Origin: JBBQBM01 sp964554485
GTDB taxonomy: Bacteria; Patescibacteriota; Saccharimonadia; Saccharimonadales; JAGQMS01
Assembly: GCA_964554485.1 (NCBI GenBank)
Contig: CAZKOX010000003.1
Coordinates: 1-45,104, forward strand
DNA: 45,104 nt
Direction: 5' to 3'
Shown: one piece after another, positions 1 to 7,977 of the stretch
Position numbering within the stretch: the stretch's first letter is position 1
How the letters are laid out: the number at the start of each line of letters is the position of its first letter
Made by a program: the position numbers and the translations under genes
Notes under the pieces: model-generated
Told to the model about the DNA's origin: nothing
The model's database searches: none
The model's input: the letters and a program-made list of their open reading frames with translations, nothing else

Positions 1-3
1 TAT

Positions 4-1464
4 TTAGTTTTTTATTTTCCATATCTCGTATCCAGTCATATCAACTTCAAGCTCGTAGTGTCGAATAAAGTAATTCATCGCACGTGTATTTTTATCATAA
101 ATATCTAATGTTGACTCATCGAATACTACATATTTTGGTTTTGAAATAGCCATATCGCCGATGTACTTGCCAGTAAAATCATAACCAAATCCATTGTGCT
201 CGTCGATGTATGGATGCGATGCACTGATATATCGCGAACCACTGTCGCGTTCCGACAAACGGTAAAAAGTTGCACCGTAGCCATAGAATATGACCTTGTC
301 GGTCGGGGTGGTATGTTCTCTGACGTAGTCGGCGGCAGCACCAATGTTCGTAGCATCGCTAGCGACCGATCCGTAAAAAGTGTTATATAACTGCTTGGTT
401 GATACTCCGAACGATAAAACCATTCCAACTATAATTAAGCTCAACCAATATTTATTTCTTAGCAGTTGTCGCCAATACGCACCGAGCAAAATACAAAAAT
501 AGGGAATCACAACTAGGTAGTAATGATTATAAAAAGTACCCAAAATGCCGCTAAATAATAGTGCCGCAGCTCCGCTTGCAACAAGCAAGGGTTTTTCGTG
601 GCGACGGTTTTTAAGCAACAGATAATATGCCCCGATAAATGCTAAGAATCCAACCGACAAAATAGCAACAAAAATAAACTGACCACTTAAGTTGCCGGCC
701 CAGCCAGCGCGTAAATATTTTCCATTAAAACTAATCATGGCGATAATAAATTCTCGAACTAAATTTCGCGGCATAAAGTAGCTAAGCCAAAGAACGGCTT
801 GAACAATCGTCGGGATAGCCCATAGACCAAAATAGAAAAACAGTCTGCGCAAGTTCTTTCGATACAATATCCAAAAATCCACAAGTAGTGGTAGGGCCAG
901 AATACTAAAGTTTATCTTCAAAAATATTAAACAAGAAATTGCCGCACCACTATATACTAGCCACTTCCACATAAGAGATTGCCGCCAGCGAAGATAAAAA
1001 TAAACTGCTAGCAGAAGTGCCAAAATTCCGAAATTCTCGGTGTTATTTCCACTATTCGTAAACTGCGACAAGCTGCCCCAAAAAGCGAAAAACAGTGTCG
1101 CAACGCGTGCGTCTATAACTTCACTTGTTCGTCCGATATATTTAAAGAATCGTTTTGCCGTTATATAAAACACCCACAGTGTAAGCGCGGCTACGATTCC
1201 AAGGAATATGCGGTGCAGGACAATATTACCACCCAATGTTGCATGCATGGCGGCGTTAATTGCAAATATAAGTGGTGACTTATGATCCCAGGCTTGCAAA
1301 TATAAAATATCGCCATCAAGCCAACGTCGACCAATATAATAAAAAATCCAGTGGTCACTATCAAACGGATACAGAATCGTTGCGAGTCTAGAAAATGCAA
1401 AAACACTAAAGGTGATCAACCAATACTTTTGCGACTGCACTAAGCTTGTTAGTCTATCCCTCAT
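4..1464 (-). CDS. GT-C fold membrane glycosyltransferase (family 39/83-like)
   Basis: Predicted polytopic membrane glycosyltransferase of 486 aa that would move a sugar from a polyprenyl-phosphate donor to an acceptor on the outer face of the membrane. Seen: about ten hydrophobic segments; an acidic first loop after TM1 with DSDHWIFYY at about residues 35-43 and a following WDHKSP at about 59-64, the usual layout of the catalytic loop in PMT/ArnT-like proteins; and a non-hydrophobic C-terminal stretch (about 385-486). The family is inferred from fold and loop motif; acceptor and sugar cannot be told. It stands alone, transcribed away from the next gene, with a -10 box 12 nt before the ATG and no Shine-Dalgarno sequence. 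Confidence 0.75.
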   Translation of the reverse strand: MRDRLTSLVQSQKYWLITFSVFAFSRLATILYPFDSDHWIFYYIGRRWLDGDILYLQAWDHKSPLIFAINAAMHATLGGNIVLHRIFLGIVAALTLWVFYITAKRFFKYIGRTSEVIDARVATLFFAFWGSLSQFTNSGNNTENFGILALLLAVYFYLRWRQSLMWKWLVYSGAAISCLIFLKINFSILALPLLVDFWILYRKNLRRLFFYFGLWAIPTIVQAVLWLSYFMPRNLVREFIIAMISFNGKYLRAGWAGNLSGQFIFVAILSVGFLAFIGAYYLLLKNRRHEKPLLVASGAAALLFSGILGTFYNHYYLVVIPYFCILLGAYWRQLLRNKYWLSLIIVGMVLSFGVSTKQLYNTFYGSVASDATNIGAAADYVREHTTPTDKVIFYGYGATFYRLSERDSGSRYISASHPYIDEHNGFGYDFTGKYIGDMAISKPKYVVFDESTLDIYDKNTRAMNYFIRHYELEVDMTGYEIWKIKN

Positions 1465-1476
1465 AACTTAAATATC

Positions 1477-1482
1477 ATTATA
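1477..1482 (-). promoter_or_regulatory. -10 box of the GT-C gene
   Basis: TATAAT on the minus strand, 12 nt before the ATG at 1464, which predicts a leader of only about five bases. No good -35 is seen 17 bp upstream. Confidence 0.45.
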
Positions 1483-1522
1483 GAGCCTAATTGTTCAAAC
1501 AAGGTAATAGATTAGCAAAAGC

Positions 1523-1551
1523 TTGTTGAATTATTGTCTAGTAGGTATACT
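1523..1551 (+). promoter_or_regulatory. Promoter of the Pro/Ala repeat protein
   Basis: TTGTTG (1523-1528), 17 bp, TATACT (1546-1551). The start codon follows at 1582 after an A-rich stretch containing AAAGGA. Confidence 0.5.
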
Positions 1552-1581
1552 TAAATACAGTAATTAAAAAAAGGAAACAAA

Positions 1582-1957
1582 ATGAACGACGACGTAACAC
1601 AAAATCCAGATCCAAGTGTAATGCCAGATAACGGAATGCCTGCAATGCCGCAAAGTGATCCTAGTATGGCAGCANNNNNNNNNNNNNNNNNNNNNNNNNN
1701 NNNNNNNNNNNNNNNNNNNNNNNNNNNNNNNNNNNNNNNNNNNNNNNNNNNNNNNNNNNNNNNNNNNNNNNNNNCCAGCTCCAATGAGCGACGCTCCGGC
1801 AGATATGCCAGCGCCAGCACCAGTTGAAGATATGCCAGCGCCAGCACCTGTTGAGGGTGGTGCAGCACCAGCTCCAATGAGCGACGCTCCGGCAGATATG
1901 CCAGCGCCAGCACCAGTTGAAGGCGGCGAAGAGCCAACAGCCCCAGCCCCAATGTAA
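1582..1957 (+). CDS. Pro/Ala-rich low-complexity repeat protein, interrupted by an assembly gap
   Basis: The first 31 codons (MNDDVTQNPDPSV..., Met/Pro-rich) are read before 100 N; after the gap a repetitive Pro/Ala tail follows, with an 18-residue block beginning PAPMSDAPADMPAPAPVE that occurs twice and ends in a double TAA. The two halves are in different frames across the 100 N, so the N run is not the true gap length; I infer one gene whose repeat copy number was not resolved. No domain is recognisable. An extracellular or wall-spanning extended linker would fit the composition, but no signal peptide or membrane segment is visible. It has its own promoter and a strong terminator hairpin, so it is monocistronic. 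Confidence 0.6.
1675..1774. other. Assembly gap (100 N) inside a repeat gene
   Basis: Exactly 100 N. The 55 bases that begin the right-hand contig (1775-1829) occur again, identically, at 1868-1922 and the copies diverge at the next base, as expected when a de Bruijn graph with k=55 breaks at a repeat. Real length unknown. Confidence 0.9.
1775..1922 (+). repeat. Direct 55-bp repeats coding for Pro/Ala blocks
   Basis: Two identical 55-bp copies, 1775-1829 and 1868-1922, separated by a shorter related unit (ATATGCCAGCGCCAGCACC). They encode the repeated Pro/Ala block of the preceding gene; more copies probably lie in the gap. Confidence 0.85.
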
Positions 1958-1974
1958 TAAGCAAAAAGTTTTAT

Positions 1975-2013
1975 ATTAATAACCACCTCTGTAAAAAGAA
2001 GGTGGTTATTAAT
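1975..2013 (+). terminator. Strong hairpin terminator after the repeat protein
   Basis: Arms 1975-1988 and 2000-2013 pair perfectly over 14 bp around an 11-nt loop; the core is AACCACCT/AGGTGGTT. There is no long U run; an A/T-rich stretch follows. It separates this gene from the next promoter seven bases on. Confidence 0.7.
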
Positions 2014-2019
2014 ATATTA

Positions 2020-2048
2020 TTGACAATTCAAACAACATATGCTAGTAT
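2020..2048 (+). promoter_or_regulatory. Consensus sigma-70-type promoter
   Basis: TTGACA (2020-2025), 17-bp spacer, TAGTAT (2043-2048) preceded by TGC, an extended -10. It drives the 92-aa gene starting at 2090. Confidence 0.85.
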
Positions 2049-2089
2049 GTCTTACAGTTATAAATAAAACAAAAAAAGGAAATAAAAAA

Positions 2090-2368
2090 ATGTCAGAAAA
2101 AGATCCATTCACACAACCACAAGACGCAGAGACCGTAGATCCTGCCAAGTTAACTGATGAAGAAAGACGAGAATTTCATCGTAGAACCTATGACGAGACG
2201 CTTGAATCAATGCTCACGGACGTTTCAGAACAAGACGCTGGACCTGATGATGTAGCATCAGGTCGGTCGGTACGCCGAGAAACTGAACGACAGATGGGAA
2301 TAGCAGCAGCAGATCGCGCTAACAGGAAGGCAGCAGGTTTGCCGCCTCGAGTACATAACCTTAAGTAA
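2090..2368 (+). CDS. Small acidic hypothetical protein (92 aa)
   Basis: No recognised family. The protein (MSEKDPFTQPQ...) is hydrophilic and rich in D/E/R, probably largely disordered at the N-terminus with a helical middle (DEERREFHRRTYDETL), and has no signal or membrane segment, so it is predicted to be cytosolic. I chose the ATG at 2090 over the in-frame one at 2039 because 2039 lies upstream of the transcription start expected from the promoter at 2020-2048, and because AAAAAGGAAATAAA precedes 2090. The strong promoter suggests abundant expression. Confidence 0.7.
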   Translation: MSEKDPFTQPQDAETVDPAKLTDEERREFHRRTYDETLESMLTDVSEQDAGPDDVASGRSVRRETERQMGIAAADRANRKAAGLPPRVHNLK

Positions 2369-2369
2369 G

Positions 2370-2642
2370 TTATTTAACTGAGACTTCAGTTCGACGAACA
2401 GTCTTGCCGGTAAAACGGCGGACTTTTCGTTGTGTAAAGGCAACTACACCGTCACGAGCAGCGTGAATAGTGAAGTTGTGAGTCATAAATGTGCCGTCAC
2501 CAGGAACTTTTGATTGGCCAACTTGGCGGATGATAATATCGCCAGTTTTGACAGTTTCGCCACCAAAGCGTTTAACACCCAGGCGCTGGCCGGGTGAGTC
2601 GTGGTTGTTTCTGGTTGTTCCACCAGCTTTGACATGTGACAT
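2370..2642 (-). CDS. rpmA: 50S ribosomal protein L27
   Basis: Large-subunit protein whose N-terminal tail reaches the peptidyl-transferase centre. The 90 residues carry the family signature: the N-terminal KAGGTTRNNHDS, then GQRLGVKRFGGE and the DGVVAFTQ strand near the C-terminus. The N-terminus begins MSHVKAGG, so there is no Firmicutes-type cleavable extension. It starts seven bases after the stop of the upstream RNA methylase on the same strand and is probably cotranscribed with it. rplU (L21), the usual partner of rpmA, is not adjacent. Confidence 0.95.
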   Translation of the reverse strand: MSHVKAGGTTRNNHDSPGQRLGVKRFGGETVKTGDIIIRQVGQSKVPGDGTFMTHNFTIHAARDGVVAFTQRKVRRFTGKTVRRTEVSVK

Positions 2643-2649
2643 AGAATAA

Positions 2650-3822
2650 TTATTTCCTTGTGACTACTAATAATTGACGTCCGACTATCTGACCTTCGCG
2701 CCGATAAATCAGGCTGCCGGGTCGAACGTGTCGAAATCTCGTAAGATTATAGCCGATTTCCTCTATCTGGTCAATAAGGGGTAGCTGATGAACATTGCCG
2801 TCATAAAACCAAGCTGGGATGGCAAAACAGCAAGGTGTGCCGGACTTTAATTGGCCGGCAAGGTTGCGTAGGGCGTTTTTAAGAAGTTGCTGAACTTCGG
2901 CAATTTCTTCGCGGATGATTCTTGGTTCGGGTTTTCCGGACATCGGCTTGCCGAGATAAACCTCGGTAGCGACGGCGTCAACTGGCTGTTGCCACTTAAA
3001 TCTAAGGGCGTCGCCAACTTCGACAGAGTGGATAGGGGTGACATTAAAGCGCGTTTGTAGCCAGACAAGGTTTTTAGTGGTGTAGTCGACCATGCGAGCG
3101 TCGTTGTCGGTGCCATAAACCGAGAAGTTCATAAGTGATGCTTCTTGCAGAATAACGCCGGTGCCACAGAAGGGGTCTAAGATTCGACTTTCTTTTGGCG
3201 GAAGATCTCGGGCTGCAAGGTTGACGATGATTTGGGCAAGTTTTGGTGGCAACATTCCAACGCGAGCATCACGGTTGGGGCGAGCTTGGTCGCGGGCGCT
3301 GTAGCCTTCAATATCTTGCACAAAAGCTGTTCGGGCGAGGATTGTACGATTGCCGTCTCTGTAAATAATAAGATCCCAGCCATTTTCATGAGTTAATTTA
3401 TTGTGCAAAATTTGGGCGGCTGAAATATCTAAGTCTTTGTTTGGGACAAGCCGAACAGGGCGACCTGTGGCCTTAACGGCCTTTTTTATGGATAAACCAG
3501 TGCGTTCGAGCATTTTATTTGACAGCTGAAAACCGTAGGCGCTCAAACCAATTGTTAGTTTGCCTTCCGGAACGCTGGCGCTATGTTCGGCGCAAGCGCT
3601 GATAAGGTATTTCTCGATGTCGTGCCACTGGGTGGTTTCCAGGGTTATTAGTACAGACCCGAGTTTTATGGTTCCGCCAAATCTGAAGAAGGGAACTTCT
3701 GATAGTTCCTTTTCGATTATGGCGGCGCCTGGAATTGGTTTTAGGCAATCGGCGCCTAAAACACTCTCTAGCTCGGCTAAACCAAGCTCGGGTTGGCGAC
3801 CAAATAGTGCAATTAATGACAT
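2650..3822 (-). CDS. Trm11-like putative RNA methyltransferase (UPF0020 family)
   Basis: Predicted SAM-dependent RNA methylase, 390 aa. The N-terminal half is THUMP-like; the C-terminal half is a Rossmann methylase with motif I DPFCGTGVILQEA (about 215-227) and the acidic end of the next strand (YGTDND). In Trm11/TrmG10 relatives the catalytic motif is DPPY or NPPY; here the equivalent position, after the VDAV strand, reads TEVYLG, so the target amine chemistry may differ. The closest functional idea is N2-guanine methylation of tRNA, inferred from the family only. It is followed by rpmA. A TATACT -10 box lies 11 nt before the start, back to back with the promoter of the next plus-strand gene. 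Confidence 0.75.
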   Translation of the reverse strand: MSLIALFGRQPELGLAELESVLGADCLKPIPGAAIIEKELSEVPFFRFGGTIKLGSVLITLETTQWHDIEKYLISACAEHSASVPEGKLTIGLSAYGFQLSNKMLERTGLSIKKAVKATGRPVRLVPNKDLDISAAQILHNKLTHENGWDLIIYRDGNRTILARTAFVQDIEGYSARDQARPNRDARVGMLPPKLAQIIVNLAARDLPPKESRILDPFCGTGVILQEASLMNFSVYGTDNDARMVDYTTKNLVWLQTRFNVTPIHSVEVGDALRFKWQQPVDAVATEVYLGKPMSGKPEPRIIREEIAEVQQLLKNALRNLAGQLKSGTPCCFAIPAWFYDGNVHQLPLIDQIEEIGYNLTRFRHVRPGSLIYRREGQIVGRQLLVVTRK

Positions 3823-3833
3823 AGCTTGCTTTT

Positions 3834-3848
3834 AGTATAGAGTATAAT
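3834..3848. promoter_or_regulatory. Back-to-back -10 boxes of a divergent gene pair
   Basis: Minus-strand TATACT at 3834-3839 (11 nt before the methylase ATG) and plus-strand TATAAT at 3843-3848 (17 nt before the ATG at 3866) sit four bases apart in a 43-bp intergenic region, so the two promoters must compete or be coordinated. Confidence 0.55.
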
Positions 3849-3865
3849 GACAGATAACTAAGCTT

Positions 3866-4915
3866 ATGAAGTTTAAATCGTTTAAGTTATGGCTCAATAT
3901 TGTTACCATCCTGGCGCTCGGGATATTAATATTCTTTTCTCGCAAACAAATTTCAGACACTTTTTTGGGTTTTGTTGATCTTAACCTGTTTTGGATAGCC
4001 TGTATTATACCGCTGCAGCTTTTTAACTATTTATCGACTGCCAAATTTTACGAAACATATCTTCGAACCCTTGGCGAAAAGTTGCCAACAAGTTTGCTGT
4101 ATAAAATCGCACTAGAAATGAACTTTGTGAATAATGTTTTTCCGAGTGGTGGCGTGAGTGGTTTTGGGTATTTAGGGGTAAGGCTGCGCAAAGAAGGCGT
4201 ACCGGCCAGCAAAAGTACACTTACGCAAGTTACGCGCCATAGCCTGACTTTTATTAGCTTTATTCTTTATCTGGCGCTGGCGCTTCTGCTGCTTTCCGTT
4301 TTTGGCTCGGCAAGCCGGCTAATGGTTCTGATTTGTTCGTCGATTATTTCGCTAGTCTTAGTTGGCGCCGGGCTGCTTATATATTTAATTAGCAGCCAAA
4401 AACGAGCCATGGCTTTTTCGGCACTGCTGCCGCGGCTAATAAATAGGGTAGTGCGAACAGTGCGACCGCATCGAAAGCAAACTATCAATATCGCCCGGGT
4501 TGAGAAGTTATTTTCAGAATTAAGTGGCGACTATCAGCATGTTCGAAAAAACTGGAAGCAACTAAAGCAGCCATTTATTTGGACGATGCTTATGAACTTT
4601 ACGGAACTTTCGACCATCTTTGTGGTTTATCTAGCCTTTGGTCATCTTGTAAACCCCGGTGCGATAATCGTGGCCTATGCGGTTGCCAATATTGCCGGAC
4701 TAATCTCGGTTCTGCCGGGCGGGGTGGGTGTTTACGAAGGTCTTATGACAGCAGTCATAACATCAGCCGGTGTTCCTGGAGCTTTGGCGATTTCGGCAAC
4801 GATTGTTTACCGTGTCACCAACATGGCACTATTCTTGCCGGTCGGCTTTATCTTTTACCAAATCGCCCTTCGCAAAAAAAGTCTCGAACCAACCGAACTA
4901 TCGACGCCTTCTTAA
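3866..4915 (+). CDS. Flippase-like / lysylphosphatidylglycerol synthase TM-region protein (UPF0104)
   Basis: Integral membrane protein of 349 aa with about eight hydrophobic helices, belonging to the family that includes the flippase half of MprF and archaeal AglD. Seen: the NNVFPSGGVSGFGY motif (about residues 90-103) and LPGGVGVYEGL near the C-terminus, both typical. There is no soluble synthase domain, so lipid or polyprenyl-linked substrate handling is the inferred role and the substrate is unknown. No Shine-Dalgarno sequence is seen. Confidence 0.85.
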   Translation: MKFKSFKLWLNIVTILALGILIFFSRKQISDTFLGFVDLNLFWIACIIPLQLFNYLSTAKFYETYLRTLGEKLPTSLLYKIALEMNFVNNVFPSGGVSGFGYLGVRLRKEGVPASKSTLTQVTRHSLTFISFILYLALALLLLSVFGSASRLMVLICSSIISLVLVGAGLLIYLISSQKRAMAFSALLPRLINRVVRTVRPHRKQTINIARVEKLFSELSGDYQHVRKNWKQLKQPFIWTMLMNFTELSTIFVVYLAFGHLVNPGAIIVAYAVANIAGLISVLPGGVGVYEGLMTAVITSAGVPGALAISATIVYRVTNMALFLPVGFIFYQIALRKKSLEPTELSTPS

Positions 4916-4934
4916 AAGGCTTGCGCTTAGGGCG

Positions 4935-4940
4935 TATAAT
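4935..4940 (+). promoter_or_regulatory. -10 box directly before a start codon (leaderless)
   Basis: TATAAT (4935-4940) ends six bases before the ATG at 4947, with TTAAAA 17 bp upstream (4912-4917). Transcription would start at or next to the A of the ATG. Confidence 0.6.
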
Positions 4941-4946
4941 GTAGTT

Positions 4947-5318
4947 ATGAAGCAAACAATAAAAAGTATCAAAAAAGTGCAAGGTGGTTTTAGTGATATT
5001 CGCCTTTGGCCATGCTATTCGGTTGTTGGTGTTCTCGCTCTGTTTTTGTCACTAAGGGTTGGTATGTTCCTAACCGCCATCCTGATATATATGGCGGTAA
5101 TCCTAGTCACAAGCTGGACAATTAAGCGGGCACCAACGATTGAAACGGACTACAAAGCTTGGGGAAGGGATGTTGAGCATGCAATAACCAACGGTCTAGA
5201 AATCCCAGATTTTAGTAATTACGAATACGTGGTTAATAAAAAGGTCAAAGCAGCCAAACAACCCCGCCAGAAATCCCCCCAGTTCAAGCTAGCGCCCGCC
5301 AAAGCCCTCAACTCCTAA
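4947..5318 (+). CDS. Small membrane protein, function unknown (123 aa)
   Basis: Two adjacent hydrophobic segments at about residues 21-36 and 38-58 form a hairpin, followed by a polar C-terminal tail rich in K/Q/P. No family is recognised. The tail after KKVKAAKQP is low complexity and probably disordered and cytosolic. A longer in-frame start exists at 4770 but would lie inside the flippase gene; the ATG at 4947 is chosen because a TATAAT box sits six bases before it. Confidence 0.65.
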   Translation: MKQTIKSIKKVQGGFSDIRLWPCYSVVGVLALFLSLRVGMFLTAILIYMAVILVTSWTIKRAPTIETDYKAWGRDVEHAITNGLEIPDFSNYEYVVNKKVKAAKQPRQKSPQFKLAPAKALNS

Positions 5319-5339
5319 AAACAATCAAATAAACCCTCA

Positions 5340-5368
5340 TTCAAAAACAGAGGTAAATATGGTATTGT
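5340..5368 (+). promoter_or_regulatory. Probable promoter of the restriction-modification operon
   Basis: TTCAAA (5340-5345), 17-bp spacer, TATTGT (5363-5368); the GTG start of hsdM follows at 5389 with TAGGAG (5378-5383) in front. Moderate match only, consistent with restrained expression. Confidence 0.5.
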
Positions 5369-5388
5369 GAGCTTAGTTAGGAGCTTCA

Positions 5389-6882
5389 GTGGAAATTAAA
5401 GATATCGAGCAAAAACTTTGGCAAGCAGCGGATAAACTGCGGAACAACATGGACGCGGCGGAGTATAAGCATGTTGTGCTTGGCTTGATATTCCTGAAAT
5501 ACGTTTCAGATGCTTTTGAAGCCAAACATAGCGAGCTTGAAAAAGACCAACACGCCGACCCCGAAGATAAAGATGAATATGGTGCAGAGAACATCTTTTG
5601 GGTGCCAAAAGAAGCCCGTTGGTCATTTCTGCGTGACAACGCCAAACAACCTAACATCGGTACACTACTGGATGATGCGATGGACGCAGTCGAGCGAGAC
5701 AACCCAAGCCTTAAAGGGGTTTTGCCTAAGAATTACGGACGTGAAGCACTAGATAAACGACGTTTAGGCGAGCTTATAGATGTATTTAGCAGCTTGGAGA
5801 TGAACGAAAAAGGTCACAACAGCAAAGATTTGCTTGGCCGTATTTATGAGTATTTCATTGGTATGTTTGGTGCTGCCGAAGGCAAGGGTGGTGGCGAATT
5901 TTACACTCCACGCAGTATCGTGCAGCTTCTAGTGCATATGCTAGAGCCGTACAAAGGACGCATTTATGACCCTTGTTGTGGGAGCGGCGGTATGTTTGTA
6001 CAAAGTGAAGAGTTCGTCGAGCAGCACTCTGGCCGCCTGGGCGACATTGCCATTTATGGGCAAGAAAGCAACCAGACAACATGGAAACTAGCCAAGATGA
6101 ACATGGCCATTCGAGGTATTGAGGCTGATATTAGATACGGTGACACTTTGCATAATGACCAGCTCAAGGATTTGAAGGCAGACTTCGTTCTAGCAAACCC
6201 ACCATTCAACATTAGTGATTGGGGTGGGGAATTATTACAAAACGACGTTCGCTGGAAATATGGCACTCCGCCAAAAGGCAACGCAAACTTCGCATGGGTC
6301 CAGCACTTTATTCATCACCTAAGCCCAAATGGAACAGCCGGCTTTGTTTTGGCAAACGGTTCGATGAGCTCGCAAAGCTCCGGTGAAGGTGATATTCGCA
6401 AAAGTATTGTCGAGGCCGATCTGGTGGATTGTATAGTAACTTTACCAGCGCAATTATTCTTTAATACTGGTATCCCGGCGTGTCTGTGGTTCATCTCGCG
6501 TGACCGCAAGAACCGTAGTGGTAAAACTCTATTTATCGATGCTCGTAATCTAGGACATATGATAAACCGTCGGAATAAGGAGTTTACGGTGGAAGATATC
6601 GCCAAAATTTCCGACATTTATCACTCGTGGAAGAAGCGAGATAAAAGCTATGCAGACGTGCCCGGAATAGCTAAAGAAGCGACGTTGGCGGAAATCAAAG
6701 AGCATGACTATGTACTAACGCCTGGCCGGTATGTGGGCAGTGATGCAGTAGAAGATGACGACGAAGCGTTTGAAGAAAAAATGCATCGCCTAACTGGCGA
6801 GCTGAAAACACAGTTCACCAAAAGCCACGAGCTAGAAGAGCAAATCAAAGAAAACCTAAAGAAGATTGGTTATGAGCTTTAA
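5389..6882 (+). CDS. hsdM: Type I restriction-modification system, DNA methyltransferase subunit
   Basis: N6-adenine methylase subunit (497 aa) that, with two HsdS-bound copies, protects host DNA and forms the core on which HsdR loads. Seen: N-terminal helical HsdM domain (about 1-140), FYTPRSIVQLLVHML (171-185), SAM motif I DPCCGSGGMF (194-203) and the catalytic NPPF (270-273), then a C-terminal coiled region for HsdS contact. The GTG start has a good TAGGAG five bases upstream. It is first in an eight-gene same-strand run. Length and motifs are complete, so it should be active. Confidence 0.97.
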   Translation: MEIKDIEQKLWQAADKLRNNMDAAEYKHVVLGLIFLKYVSDAFEAKHSELEKDQHADPEDKDEYGAENIFWVPKEARWSFLRDNAKQPNIGTLLDDAMDAVERDNPSLKGVLPKNYGREALDKRRLGELIDVFSSLEMNEKGHNSKDLLGRIYEYFIGMFGAAEGKGGGEFYTPRSIVQLLVHMLEPYKGRIYDPCCGSGGMFVQSEEFVEQHSGRLGDIAIYGQESNQTTWKLAKMNMAIRGIEADIRYGDTLHNDQLKDLKADFVLANPPFNISDWGGELLQNDVRWKYGTPPKGNANFAWVQHFIHHLSPNGTAGFVLANGSMSSQSSGEGDIRKSIVEADLVDCIVTLPAQLFFNTGIPACLWFISRDRKNRSGKTLFIDARNLGHMINRRNKEFTVEDIAKISDIYHSWKKRDKSYADVPGIAKEATLAEIKEHDYVLTPGRYVGSDAVEDDDEAFEEKMHRLTGELKTQFTKSHELEEQIKENLKKIGYEL

Positions 6883-6899
6883 GGAAAGGAGGTAGTGCA

Positions 6900-7934
6900 G
6901 TGGAAGAAATAACTCGCAATAATTACAAAGACATCGATATCAACTCATTGGCTCATGATCCTAGATTTGGGAGCCTAACATTCAGTCAAAGTGCAGATAA
7001 ACTTGAAAAACTAAGAAACTGGTTTAAAGAATTCGAGGAGTTAGACTTTCGAAATCAGGTTCCAGAAAATATTGCGAATGATATAGAGCAGAGAATAAAC
7101 CAACTAATTGAGAACCTCAATTGGCTAAGAGTATTCGATATTGCAACCTCGCTTAATACCAAAGGTGAACACGATGACTATGAAGTAAGAATAACTAACT
7201 TCTATAACGATGTATTTAATCAATTAATAATCAATCATCTGGATTTCATAAGACAGGAAGCAGCACTTAAGAGCAAAGATCAAAAGGATCTGCACAAACA
7301 ACAAAAGGAGATAATACAACTAAAAAAAGAATACCAGGATATTAATAAACAACTCACCGATCAGTTGAAGAAGCTCAGTGTAAAAGAACAGGCTGTTGAG
7401 TCCAAAAGTGGTGAGGTCGCTGCGACAATATTTGGCAAGCACTTTGAAGCAGAGTCAAAAAATTACGAGAAAAGAGCAGACGGATGGGCCACGAAACGTG
7501 ATGATTATTTTAAGTGGCTCCTGATAATAATCTTCGCGAATTTCGGAGTGTACTTTTACCTATTTATTGCCGAGAAAATTAGCTGGAAATACCTACCGTC
7601 GTTTCCGCCGAAAGAACTCTTTACAGCAGAATATGGTATCGCAAAGTTGGCATTGTTGTTAATTTTATCCTACGCCGTAGGCTTTGCGTCAAAGAATTAC
7701 AGTATAAATTCACACTTAGCGACAGTTAATAAACATAGAAAAAATGTCGCGGAAACGTTAAAAGATTTTCTGAACTCTAAGCCAGAACCAAGTGATAGAT
7801 CCGAATTGGTAAGGTCTGGGTCTGACTCGATGTTTCGAAATAGTTCAACTGGTTACATCAAAAAGGATGGAGGTTCGGGTGATAATGAGCCAATTGGTGG
7901 CGTCTTAAGTACTATCTTTAAAGGCAGGGGTTAA
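6900..7934 (+). CDS. Coiled-coil protein with two C-terminal membrane helices, embedded in the RM operon
   Basis: No family recognised with certainty. The 344 residues comprise a helical N-terminal region, a charged coiled coil at about residues 120-175 (DLHKQQKEIIQLKKEY...), two membrane helices at about 203-220 and 245-262, then a helix with YSINSHLATVNKHRKN and a low-complexity tail. The layout resembles two-TM effector proteins of defence islands (SLATT-like), an analogy not a proven match. The GTG start at 6900 follows an almost perfect AAAGGAGGT (6885-6893), the strongest ribosome-binding site in the operon. It sits between hsdM and hsdS. It is more AT-rich and uses more AT-ending codons than hsdM, suggesting a separate origin. 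Confidence 0.7.
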   Translation: MEEITRNNYKDIDINSLAHDPRFGSLTFSQSADKLEKLRNWFKEFEELDFRNQVPENIANDIEQRINQLIENLNWLRVFDIATSLNTKGEHDDYEVRITNFYNDVFNQLIINHLDFIRQEAALKSKDQKDLHKQQKEIIQLKKEYQDINKQLTDQLKKLSVKEQAVESKSGEVAATIFGKHFEAESKNYEKRADGWATKRDDYFKWLLIIIFANFGVYFYLFIAEKISWKYLPSFPPKELFTAEYGIAKLALLLILSYAVGFASKNYSINSHLATVNKHRKNVAETLKDFLNSKPEPSDRSELVRSGSDSMFRNSSTGYIKKDGGSGDNEPIGGVLSTIFKGRG

Positions 7935-7944
7935 GGGTTAGCGC

Positions 7945-7977
7945 ATGAAAACGGCTTTACTTGGAAGTAAGATATGA
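7945..7977 (+). pseudogene. Ten-codon open frame resembling an HsdS N-terminus
   Basis: ATG at 7945 encodes MKTALLGSKI and stops with TGA overlapping the next ATG (ATGA at 7974). The peptide looks like the start of an HsdS (compare MTRTVLLGDEV of the intact hsdS at 8376). It may be a leftover of an hsdS 5' end from when accessory genes entered the operon, or a coupling leader peptide. Too short to decide. Confidence 0.3.
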
